64,000 nt of DNA from assembly GCF_018070465.1 (NCBI RefSeq), contig NZ_JAGPXT010000005.1:237900-301899 (forward strand), written 5' to 3'. Positions within the stretch are counted from its first letter, which is position 1; the number at the start of each line of letters is the position of its first letter. A program made the position numbers and the translations under genes. The notes under the pieces were generated by a model, which worked only from the letters and a program-made list of their open reading frames with translations, did not search any database and had not been told where the DNA came from. Origin of the DNA: Micromonospora sp. C95 (lineage in GTDB: Bacteria; Actinomycetota; Actinomycetes; Mycobacteriales; Micromonosporaceae). Below, piece after piece: positions 18,776-27,109 of this stretch.

Positions 18776-19043
18776 GGTGCTTCACCTCGTCCTTGGGGGT
18801 ACGGACAACGTGGTGACAGGGTCACCGATGGCCGTGACCTTAGCTCCCGTTCGGACCGGCGGGAAATGGCTGTCGAAGCGGTTGGTACCGGATCGTGTCT
18901 TAATCGCTGAGACAGCAGCGAAAGGCCAGCACAGACGGCCAGCAAAGAGACTTTTTGTCCGATTTGAGTGATGCGGATTTGTTACATCGACCGTCTGCCA
19001 GCCGGCCCACATGTTAGAAACCACAGTGGACGCGGGAGCGTCC
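18776..19043. other. Intergenic region upstream of dppA
   Basis: This 268-nt gap between recR and dppA (both minus strand) should hold the dpp promoter. It contains an A/T-richer patch at about 18950-18985 and a short inverted repeat (TCGCTG near 18904 with CAGCGA near 18916). I could not assign -35 and -10 boxes with confidence and see no ORF in it. Confidence 0.5.
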
Positions 19044-19637
19044 TCAGACGGCGCGGCGGCCCTCGAACGCCCGGCCCAGGGTGATCTCGTCGGCGTACTC
19101 CAGGTCGCCGCCGACCGGCAGCCCGCTGGCCAGCCGGGTCACCGCGATCCCCATCGGCTTCACCATCAGCGCCAGGTAGGTGGCGGTCGCCTCGCCCTCG
19201 GTGTTCGGGTCGGTGGCCAGGATCAGCTCCCGGACCGCGCCGCCGCCGAGACGGGTCATCAGCTCGCGGATGCGCAGGTTGTCCGGCCCGATACCCTCCA
19301 GCGGATTGATCGCACCGCCGAGCACGTGGTACCGGCCGCGGAACTCACCGGTCCGCTCGATCGCCACCACGTCCTTCGGCTCCTCGACCACGCAGATCAC
19401 CTCGTCGGTGCGGCGCGGGTCGCGGCAGATCCGGCACGTGTCGGACTCGGCGACGTTGTAGCAACTGGTGCAGAAGCGCACCAGCTCCTTGACCTTGCGC
19501 AGCGCGCCGGCCAGCCGGTTGACGTCGGCCGGGTCGGCGGACAGCACGTGAAAGGCGATCCGCTGGGCGCTCTTGGGGCCCACGCCCGGCAGCCGGCCCA
19601 GTTCGTCGATCAGATCCTGGATGGCCCCCTCGTACAT
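19044..19637 (-). CDS. recR: Recombination mediator RecR
   Basis: A 197-aa DNA-repair protein that with RecF/RecO loads RecA on gapped DNA. Seen: the N-terminal helix-hairpin-helix region [18 protein letters not shown] (residues 13-30), the four-cysteine zinc finger [16 protein letters not shown] (near 56-71), and the Toprim domain with [12 protein letters not shown] and [13 protein letters not shown]. Full length. It lies 8 nt downstream of ybaB and in the conserved order dnaX-ybaB-recR. Confidence 0.96.
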   Translation of the reverse strand: MYEGAIQDLIDELGRLPGVGPKSAQRIAFHVLSADPADVNRLAGALRKVKELVRFCTSCYNVAESDTCRICRDPRRTDEVICVVEEPKDVVAIERTGEFRGRYHVLGGAINPLEGIGPDNLRIRELMTRLGGGAVRELILATDPNTEGEATATYLALMVKPMGIAVTRLASGLPVGGDLEYADEITLGRAFEGRRAV

Positions 19638-19645
19638 CTGAGGGC

Positions 19646-19978
19646 TCAGAACCCGGGCAGGCCGAGGCCGCCCATCCCGCCCGCGACCGGGCCCATCTTC
19701 TGCTCGGTCAACTCGCGGGCCGCCTCGCTGGCGTTGTGCAGCGCGGCGACGACGAGGTCCTCCAGGGTCTCCACGTCGTCCGGGTTGACGGCCTTCGGGT
19801 CGATCTTGATGCCCTTGACCTCGCCGGAACCGGTGACGACGGCGGTGACCAAGCCGCCACCGGCGGTGCCGGTCACCTCGGCCTCGGCCAGCTCCGCCTG
19901 TGCCTTGGCGATCTGCTGCTGCATCTTCTGCGCCTGCTTCAGCATCTGCTGCATGTTCGGCTGTCCACCAGGCCGCAC
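19646..19978 (-). CDS. ybaB: Nucleoid-associated protein YbaB/EbfC
   Basis: A 110-aa DNA-binding protein of the YbaB/EbfC family. The Met/Gln-rich N-terminal helix ([20 protein letters not shown]) is followed by the beta-sheet core with [20 protein letters not shown]. Members bind DNA as a tweezer-like dimer. The gene stands between dnaX and recR as in most bacteria. An inverted repeat lies in the 156-nt gap to dnaX, so the two genes may be separated transcriptionally. Confidence 0.92.
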   Translation of the reverse strand: MRPGGQPNMQQMLKQAQKMQQQIAKAQAELAEAEVTGTAGGGLVTAVVTGSGEVKGIKIDPKAVNPDDVETLEDLVVAALHNASEAARELTEQKMGPVAGGMGGLGLPGF

Positions 19979-20043
19979 GATGACTCCCTCAACTCGCCCG
20001 TTCTACCGCCGCCCACCCTAACGCCCCCCACCGACCACCCCGT

Positions 20044-20113
20044 CGATCTTGCACTTCTGGTCGCCCTGATGTCCGTTTCGAAGGCATTTGTGGAGGCGAA
20101 AAGTGCAAGATCG
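20044..20113. repeat. Intergenic inverted repeat with GATC-type arms, second copy type
   Basis: Perfect 13-bp arms CGATCTTGCACTT (20044-20056) and complement (20101-20113), with an inner partial extension (GTCGCC against GGCGAA) and a 29-nt centre. The arm pattern YGATCWTGMASTT is shared with the element at 3867-3923. It lies downstream of dnaX on the same strand and may terminate it. Confidence 0.8.
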
Positions 20114-20134
20114 CGGCGAACGGGGGGGTGGGGG

Positions 20135-23100
20135 TCAGTCGTTGATCTTCTCGACGGTGCCGAAGGTCTCGCGGAGCAGGCGTACGGCCTGTTCCTCGCT
20201 CGACTCGCGGGCGGTCTTCTCGTCGACGATCTCGTCGAGTGGCTCGTCACCCGGGTCGAAGCCCTCGTAGGCGGGAGTGGCGGGCGGTTGAGCGCCGGGA
20301 CGTCCCGCGCCACCGCGCAACGGGCCGTCGAAATCCGGGTCGTACGGCGGTTCGCCGGCAAACTCCACGTCCGCGGTCTGCCGGACCCTCTTGTCGGTAC
20401 GCGCACCCCGCCCGGCCGCCGCCGCCCGAGCCGCCGCGATCGCGCTGCTCACCGGGGCACCACCGGAGCTGCCATTGCCGTTGGGCGTACCCGCCTGGCG
20501 CGGCGCGGCACTCGGCCCAGGGCCGCCCGACCCACCGTTCGCCCCGGCCCCACCCGACCCGGCGGTTGTCGCCGCTCCAGCCGATCCGACGGTTGTCGCC
20601 GCTCCAGCTGATCCGAGGGTCGCCCGCGCGGCACCCGGCACTCCGCTCGCGCCGGTTCGGTCCGAGCCGACGGACGTCCGCGCCCCGTCCAACCCACCGG
20701 CCGTTCCGGTGGCGGGCGTCCCCGCGCCGTCCGAACCGGCGACCGGTGAGCCGCCACTCGCGCCACGACTCGACGGGGTGCCCGGCGCAACGTCCGCCGA
20801 GGTGTGCGAGGCAGCCGCCCGAGGGTCGCCCGACGAGTCCGCCGCCGCGTCGACCGACCCGCCGCCGGGACGGGCCGCCTCCGGCCAGTCGTCGGCAGCG
20901 GACGCGGCACTACCACCTGGGCGGGCCGGCTCGGGCCAGTCGTCGTCGCTGTCCTCAGCCGTGGTGGCAGCCGGGTCACCCGACCGGTGAGCGCTGGCGG
21001 CGCCGCCGGAACGGCCTCGATCGGCCCGCGCTGCGGGCACCTGCGGACTGGCGGCGACCGGAGCGGGGGCCGGGCCGGGAGCGGACGGGCTGCGGTGCGG
21101 ACCAGGCGACGACCCGCCCCGTTCGCCGGCCACCTCGCAGCGGATCTGCCAGCGTCCGCCCAACTCCTCGTAGAGCGCGTCGGTGAGCACCTGCGCGTGG
21201 TCGGACATCATCCGGGCCAGCACCGCCGACTTCACGGTCAGCACGAGAGTGTCCCCGTCGAGGTCACGGACGACCGCGTCGCGCATCAGCGCGGCGATCC
21301 GCTTGTTGCTCCGGTTGACCTTGCCGACCACCTCCGGCCAGACCCGGCGTACCGCGACCGCGTCCAGTACGCCAGGAGCCGTCGCACCCGGGCGAGGGGG
21401 TTCCGGGGTCGCTGGATCAGGCATGATCGCCGACGCCGGCACAGCCCGCCGGGACATGGCGGCACCGTTTGTCGCATCGCCCTGGGAGGCACCCGGCCGT
21501 CCCGAACCGTCGTCACCGGGTCCGCCGGCCGGGCCGGCGCCGGCCCCGTTCGTGCTGGCCCCGTTCCCGGCGGGGCGGTAACCCGCGTCGGCCCGACCAT
21601 CCGCTGCGGTACCGCCCGCCCCCGGGCCGGCGGCCGAGGTCACTGCGGCACGACCGGCGTTCTCGGCACCGCCGTCAGAACCAGCCGGGATCGCGCCGCC
21701 ATGACCGGCGTGCCGAGTCGTGCCGTCAGGACCGGCCGACGACACCCCGTCACGACCGGCAGCCCGGGTCGCGCCGTCCCGACCAGCCGCCGACCCGTCG
21801 CCACGAGCGGAGTACGGACGGCCGCTACCGCGCTCGGCCGACGAGGATGCGCTGTCGCCGCCGATCGCTGAGGTGGCAGTCTCGCGGCCGGCTGGCGAGG
21901 TGGCGGTAGCCGGCGCGGCAGCGCCGGTCCCGGCCCGATTCGCGGCGGCAGCCGCGGGCGCGGCGGGAGGCTGGGTGCGTACCGCCGGGGGGTTGGTGGC
22001 CGACACGGAGCCGGCGGTGGCCGGCGGCGCGTCGGTGCCGGCGAGGGTGAGCCGGCGCTCCATGCGTTCGAGGCGTTGGAGCAGGCCGCCGGTGGAGTCG
22101 TCGACGCCGGGCAGCAGCATCCGGGCGCAGATCAGTTCGAGCAGCAGCCGGGGAGCGGTGGTACCGCGCATCTCCACCAGGCCGTCGTGCACGATGTCGG
22201 CGCAGCGGGACAGCGTGCCCGGTCCGAGTTGCTGGGCCTGGGCGGCCATCCGCTCGATCTGGTCGTCCGGCCCGTCGATGAGGCCCTTGGTCACCGCGTC
22301 GGGCACCTGCTGGAGCACGATCAGGTCGCGGAGCCGTTCCAGCAGGTCGGCGGCGAACCGGCGAGGGTCGTGCCCGGCCTCGGCGACCCGGTCGACGGTG
22401 GCGTACGCGGCAGCACCGTCCCCGGCGGCGAGGGCGTCGCACATCTCGTCGATAAGCGCCGCGTCGGTCACCCCGAGCAGCGCGGCGGCCCGGGCGTAGC
22501 TCACCCCGTCGGGCCCGGCACCGGCGATGAGCTGGTCGAGTACGGAGAGGCTGTCCCGGGCGCTGCCGCCACCGGCGCGCACCACGAGCGGGAACACCGC
22601 CGGCTCGACCTGCACCCCCTCGGCCTGGGTCAGCTGCTCAAGATAGGGCCGGAGCACCTTCGGCGGGATCAGCCGGAACGGGTAGTGGTGGGTCCGCGAC
22701 TTGATGGTGCCGAGGACCTTCTCCGGCTCGGTGGTGGCGAAGATGAACTTGACGTACTCCGGCGGCTCCTCGACCAGCTTGAGCAGGGCGTTGAAGCCGG
22801 CCGACGAGACCATGTGCGCCTCGTCGATGACATAGATCTTGAAGCGGCTGTTGGCCGGCGCGAAGAACGCCTTCTCCCGCAGCTCACGGGCGTCATCCAC
22901 GCCACCGTGACTGGCCGCGTCGATCTCGATGACGTCGATCGAGCCGGCTCCGTCGCCGGCCAGCGAGCGACAGGAGTCACAGGTGCCGCAGGGCTCCGGG
23001 GTGGGCCCGTGCTCGCAGTTGAGCGAGCGGGCCAGGATGCGGGCGCTTGAGGTCTTGCCGCAGCCGCGTGGGCCGGAGAAGAGGTACGCGTGGTTGAGCC

Positions 23101-23203
23101 GCCCGCTGCGCAGCGCCTGCGACAACGGCTCGGTGACGTGCTCCTGCCCGATGACCTCGGCGAAGGTACGCGGCCGGTACTTGCGGTAGAGCGCCAGTGC
23201 CAC
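20135..23203 (-). CDS. dnaX: DNA polymerase III subunit gamma/tau, with long low-complexity insertions
   Basis: A 1022-aa clamp-loader ATPase. GTG 23203 follows GAGGAGGCGGG and gives the conserved start ALALYRKYRPRTF. Residues 1-370 are the AAA+ part: Walker A GPRGCGKT (44-51), zinc-binding Cys 63, 72, 75 and 78, Walker B VIDEAH (125-130). About 230 low-complexity residues (Gly/Ala/Ser/Arg) then precede a tau-like domain (VRRVWPEVVGKVNRSNKRIA onward), followed by another 230 of Ala/Gly/Ser/Pro repeats and a short conserved acidic C-terminus. The protein is much longer than typical DnaX. No A-rich slippery site is seen, so no gamma frameshift is expected. Confidence 0.93.
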   Translation of the reverse strand: MALALYRKYRPRTFAEVIGQEHVTEPLSQALRSGRLNHAYLFSGPRGCGKTSSARILARSLNCEHGPTPEPCGTCDSCRSLAGDGAGSIDVIEIDAASHGGVDDARELREKAFFAPANSRFKIYVIDEAHMVSSAGFNALLKLVEEPPEYVKFIFATTEPEKVLGTIKSRTHHYPFRLIPPKVLRPYLEQLTQAEGVQVEPAVFPLVVRAGGGSARDSLSVLDQLIAGAGPDGVSYARAAALLGVTDAALIDEMCDALAAGDGAAAYATVDRVAEAGHDPRRFAADLLERLRDLIVLQQVPDAVTKGLIDGPDDQIERMAAQAQQLGPGTLSRCADIVHDGLVEMRGTTAPRLLLELICARMLLPGVDDSTGGLLQRLERMERRLTLAGTDAPPATAGSVSATNPPAVRTQPPAAPAAAAANRAGTGAAAPATATSPAGRETATSAIGGDSASSSAERGSGRPYSARGDGSAAGRDGATRAAGRDGVSSAGPDGTTRHAGHGGAIPAGSDGGAENAGRAAVTSAAGPGAGGTAADGRADAGYRPAGNGASTNGAGAGPAGGPGDDGSGRPGASQGDATNGAAMSRRAVPASAIMPDPATPEPPRPGATAPGVLDAVAVRRVWPEVVGKVNRSNKRIAALMRDAVVRDLDGDTLVLTVKSAVLARMMSDHAQVLTDALYEELGGRWQIRCEVAGERGGSSPGPHRSPSAPGPAPAPVAASPQVPAARADRGRSGGAASAHRSGDPAATTAEDSDDDWPEPARPGGSAASAADDWPEAARPGGGSVDAAADSSGDPRAAASHTSADVAPGTPSSRGASGGSPVAGSDGAGTPATGTAGGLDGARTSVGSDRTGASGVPGAARATLGSAGAATTVGSAGAATTAGSGGAGANGGSGGPGPSAAPRQAGTPNGNGSSGGAPVSSAIAAARAAAAGRGARTDKRVRQTADVEFAGEPPYDPDFDGPLRGGAGRPGAQPPATPAYEGFDPGDEPLDEIVDEKTARESSEEQAVRLLRETFGTVEKIND

Positions 23204-23360
23204 GGCGTCCCGCCTCCTCTCGACCGAGCCATTCTGCGCCGACCCGTCCCGCCTGACCACCCACCCCGCCGGGCCATCCGGATGCGCGCATCCCGTCGCC
23301 GGGGGTCTGCGCACCCGGACGCGGTCCGCCCAGTTCGCGCCAGCGGATGATCCACTCCGG

Positions 23361-23410
23361 TTGCGGCGTCTTGCGGTCTCCACTGGCCGGGAAACCCCAA
23401 GATGCCGCAA
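23361..23410. repeat. Inverted repeat downstream of the SRP RNA gene
   Basis: TTGCGGCGTCTTG (23361-23373) and CAAGATGCCGCAA (23398-23410) pair over 13 bp with one mismatch around a 24-nt loop. It lies after the 3' end of the SRP RNA (minus strand) and upstream of dnaX, so it may terminate the RNA. Confidence 0.65.
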
Positions 23411-23443
23411 TTGGAGAACGCCGGAGGGCGCCGGAGACAGAAA

Positions 23444-23535
23444 GGCCTCCCGTGCACCCGGCAGAGCTCGCTTATCCTTGCTGCCTTCCGGCCCTGGGGA
23501 GGTTCACGAGATACCGCCGCACGGGAGGTACGCCC
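23444..23535 (-). ncRNA. ffs: Signal recognition particle RNA (4.5S type)
   Basis: The minus strand contains the conserved SRP domain IV sequence: CCAGGGCCGGAAGGCAGCAA with its GGAA tetraloop and the asymmetric loop, closed by a long terminal stem formed by CCTCCCGTGC near 23528 and GCACGGGAGG near 23445. It binds Ffh to target nascent membrane proteins. The location next to dnaX and a serine tRNA is a common actinobacterial arrangement. Ends are approximate to a few nucleotides. Confidence 0.9.
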
Positions 23536-23598
23536 AGCCTACCCGACCGACCGTGGATCTTCAGGGGGTGGTGGGGTGGGCAGCCCGGCGCGGACCTG

Positions 23599-23604
23599 TA
23601 TCCT
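23599..23604 (+). promoter_or_regulatory. Candidate -10 box of tRNA-Ser(GGA)
   Basis: TATCCT ends 7 nt before the tRNA 5' end, the usual distance for a stable RNA promoter. The -35 region is weak, so this is tentative. Confidence 0.4.
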
Positions 23605-23611
23605 GGCTCGC

Positions 23612-23696
23612 GGAGGATTCGCCTAGAGGCCTAGGGCGCACGCTTGGAAAGCGTGTTGGGTTAACACCCTCACGAGTTCGAATCTCGTATCCTCCG
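23612..23696 (+). tRNA. tRNA-Ser (anticodon GGA)
   Basis: An 85-nt class II tRNA. The acceptor stem GGAGGAT (23612-23618) pairs with ATCCTCC (23689-23695), with G as discriminator. The anticodon loop TTGGAAA places GGA at 23646-23648. A long variable arm and the T-loop GTTCGAAT are present. CCA is not encoded. A strong terminator follows. Confidence 0.97.
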
Positions 23697-23719
23697 CTCA
23701 CCTGAGCAGGTAGATGTAC

Positions 23720-23746
23720 GGCCCCGACCGACTCCAGGTCGGGGCC
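23720..23746 (+). terminator. Rho-independent terminator of tRNA-Ser(GGA)
   Basis: A 10-bp perfect stem GGCCCCGACC / GGTCGGGGCC with a 7-nt loop, followed by TTTCT. Confidence 0.9.
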
Positions 23747-23929
23747 TTTCTCGTGGTCGGGCACCCGGGCGAGCACCGCCAGGAATCCTGGCTGACGCCC
23801 ACCCGCCACGCACCCACCGCCGCGAACTCCGCCGCCAGGCCCCCTGTCGACTTCTTGATCATGGCTGATCGGTGTGGCACGATGCGGCCACCGCGTCGCA
23901 GACGCGGTCCTGAGCCATGGGGGACTTTC

Positions 23930-25063
23930 TTGACGCCCTTCCGTCACGTCGGGTTGATCCTGACAGGAGCCGTCGCGGGTGGCCTGCTGCTGGCACCGCC
24001 GGCCCATGCCGAACCGAGCTACCACGACACCAAGATCCTGAGCACCACCATCAACAACGGCAGACCGATCGTCATGGGCACCAGCGGACTGGTCGAGGTG
24101 CCGGTGCGGACGGAGATCTACGACGACTCCGGTGGAGTCGTACGGATCAGCGCGAGGCTGCGCACCATCGGCGGCGGCTACTTCTTCGTCTTCCTTGAGG
24201 GCACGCCCGGCTACGAGATGAACTGCGTGACAGCCACCGCCACCACGCAGATCTGCACCGGAACCGCGATGGTTCGTCAGTACCACATGGACAACGCGTC
24301 GGCGGGCCGTCCCGTCCACCTGTCGATTCACGGCTACGCGCTCGACGGTGGGCGTTACGACAACCTGATAAGTGCGGCGGCGGACAGTGTTCCACTGCTG
24401 AAGCAGACCTGGCTGGCGACGGCGAATGCGACGCCGGAGCCGGTCCGCAAGAACGGCACCCTGACCGTCTCAGGGCAGCTCACCCAGCCCAACTGGAACC
24501 ACCTCACGGCCGACGGCAGCACCTACGTGGTGGTCGGCTATCCGAGCCAGCCGGTCCGGCTCCAGTTCAAGAAGGCCGGCGCCACCTCGTACAGCACCGT
24601 CAAGACCGTCACCGCCGGTTCCGACGGCAAGCTGAAGACGACAGTCAAGGCCACCACCTCGGGGACGTGGCGGTGGTCGTTCGCCGGCAGCACCACCTCC
24701 GTCGGCTCAACCTCGGGCGCGGACAGCGTGACCCTCTACAAGGTCGCCAAGCTGACGGTGAACGCCGCTCCGGAGCCGGTGGTCAAGGGCCGCAAGCTCA
24801 CCGTCACCGGCCGGCTGACCCGAGCCACCACCGACGCCGCCAGCACCTTCGTCGGGTACGCGAAACAGCCGGTCAAGCTCCAGTTCCGCAAGTCCGGCAG
24901 CAGCACGTACACCACTGTCAAGACCGTCTACACCGACGCCAAGGGCTACCTGAAGACGACCACCACCGCCAAGGCCGCCGGCTACTGGCGCTTCTCGTAC
25001 GCGGGAAACGCCACAGTCGCGTCCGTCTCGGCCGCAGGTGATCACGTGGCCCTCAAGAAGTAG
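23930..25063 (+). CDS. Secreted protein with two tandem beta-sandwich repeats
   Basis: A 377-aa exported protein. TTG 23930 is chosen: GGGGGA lies 6-7 nt upstream and the product starts with a signal peptide (FRHVGLILTGAVAGGLLLAP, cleavage after AHA). ATG 23882 or 23861 in frame are alternatives. The mature part has an N-terminal domain of about 140 residues with one Cys pair, then two repeats of about 100 residues, each opening with a TPEPVRKNGTLTVSGQLT-like strand and containing a QPVRLQF and WRWSFAG motif. Such repeats occur in many actinobacterial secreted proteins of unknown role. Followed by a strong terminator. Confidence 0.7.
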   Translation: MTPFRHVGLILTGAVAGGLLLAPPAHAEPSYHDTKILSTTINNGRPIVMGTSGLVEVPVRTEIYDDSGGVVRISARLRTIGGGYFFVFLEGTPGYEMNCVTATATTQICTGTAMVRQYHMDNASAGRPVHLSIHGYALDGGRYDNLISAAADSVPLLKQTWLATANATPEPVRKNGTLTVSGQLTQPNWNHLTADGSTYVVVGYPSQPVRLQFKKAGATSYSTVKTVTAGSDGKLKTTVKATTSGTWRWSFAGSTTSVGSTSGADSVTLYKVAKLTVNAAPEPVVKGRKLTVTGRLTRATTDAASTFVGYAKQPVKLQFRKSGSSTYTTVKTVYTDAKGYLKTTTTAKAAGYWRFSYAGNATVASVSAAGDHVALKK

Positions 25064-25108
25064 CACGTCGCGGTATTCCCTGCCCATTGGGGGAATCCCG
25101 TGGTCGTC

Positions 25109-25138
25109 ACGCCCTCCGGCACCGGTGCCGGAGGGCGT
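25109..25138 (+). terminator. Hairpin terminator after the secreted repeat protein
   Basis: A perfect 15-bp inverted repeat (ACGCCCTCCGGCACC and its complement) followed by CTTCTTGG, 46 nt after the stop codon. Confidence 0.8.
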
Positions 25139-25246
25139 CTTCTTGGTCTCGCCAGCCTGGACCGCCCCGTCCCCGGCTCGCCGCACCGCCGCGAGACCGC
25201 ACCGCAGCCAGGCCGCACCGAACCGCTTCGGCTCACTCATGATCGG

Positions 25247-25275
25247 TTGACGGTATATATCGTCAGCCGTAGTAT
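25247..25275 (+). promoter_or_regulatory. Promoter and likely operator of the padR gene
   Basis: TTGACG (25247-25252) and TAGTAT (25270-25275) are separated by 17 nt, a near-ideal vegetative promoter, with the ATG at 25283 about where transcription would begin (near-leaderless message). An imperfect palindrome TGACGGTATATATCGTCA (25248-25265) overlaps the -35 box and spacer, placed for autorepression by the PadR product. Confidence 0.7.
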
Positions 25276-25282
25276 CACCCCC

Positions 25283-25648
25283 ATGCAGGAACCCACCTTT
25301 CTGATCCTCACCGCGCTGGCGGCGCAGCCGTTGCACGGTTACGGGGTGATCCGGGCGGTCGACGAGCTGTCGGCGGGCGAGGTCAAGCTGCGGCCGGGCA
25401 CCCTCTACGGTGCGCTGGACCGGCTGGCCGAGCAGGGCCTGGTCGCCGTCGACCGGGAGGAGGCCGTCGAGGGCCGCCTGCGCCGCTACTACCGGCTCAG
25501 CGACGCCGGAGCCGCCGCGTTGCAGGCGCAGGTCGAGCGGCTGCGCCGGCACGCCACCGCAGCGGAGATGCAGTTGGGCAAGCGCCTCGGTGGCGCGCTG
25601 AGCTTCGGCCTGGTGAGCGCCCCGACCGTAGGCGAGGTGACCGGATGA
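25283..25648 (+). CDS. PadR-family transcriptional regulator
   Basis: A 121-aa winged-helix repressor. Family features: FLILTALAAQPLHGYGVI (residues 6-23), LRPGTLYGALDRLAEQGLV (recognition helix region, 36-54) and the wing GRLRRYYRLSDAGAAAL; residues 80-110 form the dimerisation helix. Short PadR proteins of this type usually repress themselves and an adjacent membrane or transport gene. The following gene overlaps by 4 nt, so the pair is one operon. A palindrome in the promoter is the likely operator. Confidence 0.9.
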   Translation: MQEPTFLILTALAAQPLHGYGVIRAVDELSAGEVKLRPGTLYGALDRLAEQGLVAVDREEAVEGRLRRYYRLSDAGAAALQAQVERLRRHATAAEMQLGKRLGGALSFGLVSAPTVGEVTG

Positions 25649-26715
25649 CCGCGGCCTGGCCGAACGCCGACGACCGCCTGGAGCGGGGGTACCGCAGGCT
25701 GCTGCTCGCCTATCCGCGCAGACACCGGCGCCGGCACGGCACCGAGGTGGTGACCACGCTGCTGGAGATGGCGGAGCCAGGCCAGCGCCGCCCCCGGGCC
25801 GGCGAGGCCCTCCACCTGATCGCCAGCGGCCTGCGGCTGCGGTTCCGGCTGCCCGCCGGCCGGCCGTTCATGGCGATCGCGGCGCTGCTCGCCGCCCTGG
25901 TCATGGGCGGTTTCGGTGCCGCCGCCGGCTCCTGGCTCGGCGCCCAGACCTTCGCGGACCTGCCCGACGACGAGAGCGCGGCACGCCTGACGCAGTTGGC
26001 CGGCGGACTCGGCGAGTCGAGCCAGTACCGCGTGGAGACGAACTGGCACGCCGACCGGAGCAACGTGACCGACGCCGTCGCGGCCAGCTGGAACGGCGAG
26101 CAGGTCCGGCAGCGGTTCACCGATGCGGGTTGGTCCGTCTCCGAGTCCACTCCGCTCTCCGCGCGCCGGGTCACCGCCAACTCGGACGGCACCACCACCG
26201 AGACCCCGTTGCGTGGCGCCCGGTTCGACGCCGAGTCCGCCGGCCTGCTCATCCAGGTCCGCGCGTATACCGCCGACGACGGCGGCCAGGTCTCGATCGA
26301 CGCCACGCCAACCCGTACCGCCGCCTTCCTGCCCCTGGTCGCCATCGGCCTGGCCGGCGGGCTGGTCGTCGGCTGGCTCGTCGCGGCGGCCGTCGCGTAC
26401 CACATGGTGGCAGCGCCGCCCGGACGGCGGATGACCGCCGGTGGGCTCGGCAGGACCTCGCTGCTGGCGCTGGCGCTACCGACGCTCGCGCTGTACGGCA
26501 ACGCCGTGCGGATGGTCCGCGCCGGCGGCGGCGTTGACGACGGCGGCCTGCTCACCGTGCACAGCGCCTTCACCCCGGGCGAGTACTACTACCCCTTCGG
26601 ACCCTCCTGGCTGGTCCTCGGGCTGACCATCGCCGGTCTCGCGGTCGCCGTCGCGACGCTGCTCGTCGCTCGGCCCAGCAAGCAACCACCGCAGCAGGTC
26701 GCCGTGGCGAACTGA
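25645..26715 (+). CDS. Membrane protein co-transcribed with PadR
   Basis: A 356-aa protein beginning in the last codons of padR (ATGA overlap). Residues 1-70 are basic and cytoplasmic (ERGYRRLLLAYPRRHRRRHG, a segment often found at the start of proteins partnered with PadR). The first membrane helix lies near 73-95, an extracytoplasmic region of about 130 residues follows, then three helices near 228-250, 270-290 and 325-345. Function is unknown; the pairing with PadR suggests a stress-responsive membrane component. Confidence 0.75.
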   Translation: MTAAWPNADDRLERGYRRLLLAYPRRHRRRHGTEVVTTLLEMAEPGQRRPRAGEALHLIASGLRLRFRLPAGRPFMAIAALLAALVMGGFGAAAGSWLGAQTFADLPDDESAARLTQLAGGLGESSQYRVETNWHADRSNVTDAVAASWNGEQVRQRFTDAGWSVSESTPLSARRVTANSDGTTTETPLRGARFDAESAGLLIQVRAYTADDGGQVSIDATPTRTAAFLPLVAIGLAGGLVVGWLVAAAVAYHMVAAPPGRRMTAGGLGRTSLLALALPTLALYGNAVRMVRAGGGVDDGGLLTVHSAFTPGEYYYPFGPSWLVLGLTIAGLAVAVATLLVARPSKQPPQQVAVAN

Positions 26716-26742
26716 GCACGGTGACCCCGACCGACACGGGGA

Positions 26743-26774
26743 CGGAGGCCGCCGGCAACGCCGCGCGGCCTCCG
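26743..26774. terminator. Hairpin between convergent genes
   Basis: A 10-bp perfect stem CGGAGGCCGC / GCGGCCTCCG with a 12-nt loop, 28 nt after the membrane protein stop and 92 nt from the stop of the convergent gene. Confidence 0.6.
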
Positions 26775-26866
26775 GTCGGTGCGCCACCACCGTCTGCGGC
26801 GCGCCCCGCCCGCCACTTCCGCTGGGGACGGCGGTCCAGCACCCGCGACGGTACGCGGACAGCCTC

Positions 26867-27109
26867 CTAACCTCGCACACGCGCCCAGGACACGAAGCGG
26901 TCGAACAACCCGACCGCCGACGAGGTGTCACCAAGCTGCGCGCTGGCCTGCGCGTACAGCGTCGCGAGGTGCACCAGCAACGCGGCCCGATCGTCCCGGT
27001 ACTGGCGCAGGAGCCGGAGCTTCGCCGCGCCGCACGGCCACCCGGCACCGCAGTCCCGGCAGCGCCAGGTCGGGCGGGACGGTACGTGTTCCGGGCGACG
27101 ACGGCTCAT
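26867..27109 (-). CDS. Small conserved hypothetical protein with CxxC motif
   Basis: An 80-aa protein starting MSRRRPEHVPSRPTW. It carries CRDCGAGWPC, three cysteines that could bind metal, followed by a helix AKLRLLRQYRDDRAALLVHL and a second helix. I recall very similar short proteins in Micromonospora, sometimes labelled flavin reductase without visible support. Its ATG overlaps the stop of the upstream gene (ATGA), so the two are translated together. Function unknown. Confidence 0.65.
   Translation of the reverse strand: MSRRRPEHVPSRPTWRCRDCGAGWPCGAAKLRLLRQYRDDRAALLVHLATLYAQASAQLGDTSSAVGLFDRFVSWARVRG

Noticed and set aside
16026..18910. Long plus-strand open frames across the dpp operon
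   Set aside because: Arg/Glu-rich shadow frames that lack ribosome sites. The minus-strand transporter genes are unambiguous.
19001..19030. Possible third, degenerate copy of the 33-bp element (CACATGTTAGAAACCACAG)
   Set aside because: Only short blocks match and the spacing differs. I cannot separate it from chance.
22076..23050. Long plus-strand open frames over dnaX
   Set aside because: High-GC antisense frames with no family features. dnaX motifs in the minus strand explain the region.
23612..23696. Attachment site for an integrated element at tRNA-Ser(GGA)
   Set aside because: No integrase and no second copy of the tRNA 3' end is seen in the window, and the neighbours are ordinary chromosomal genes.
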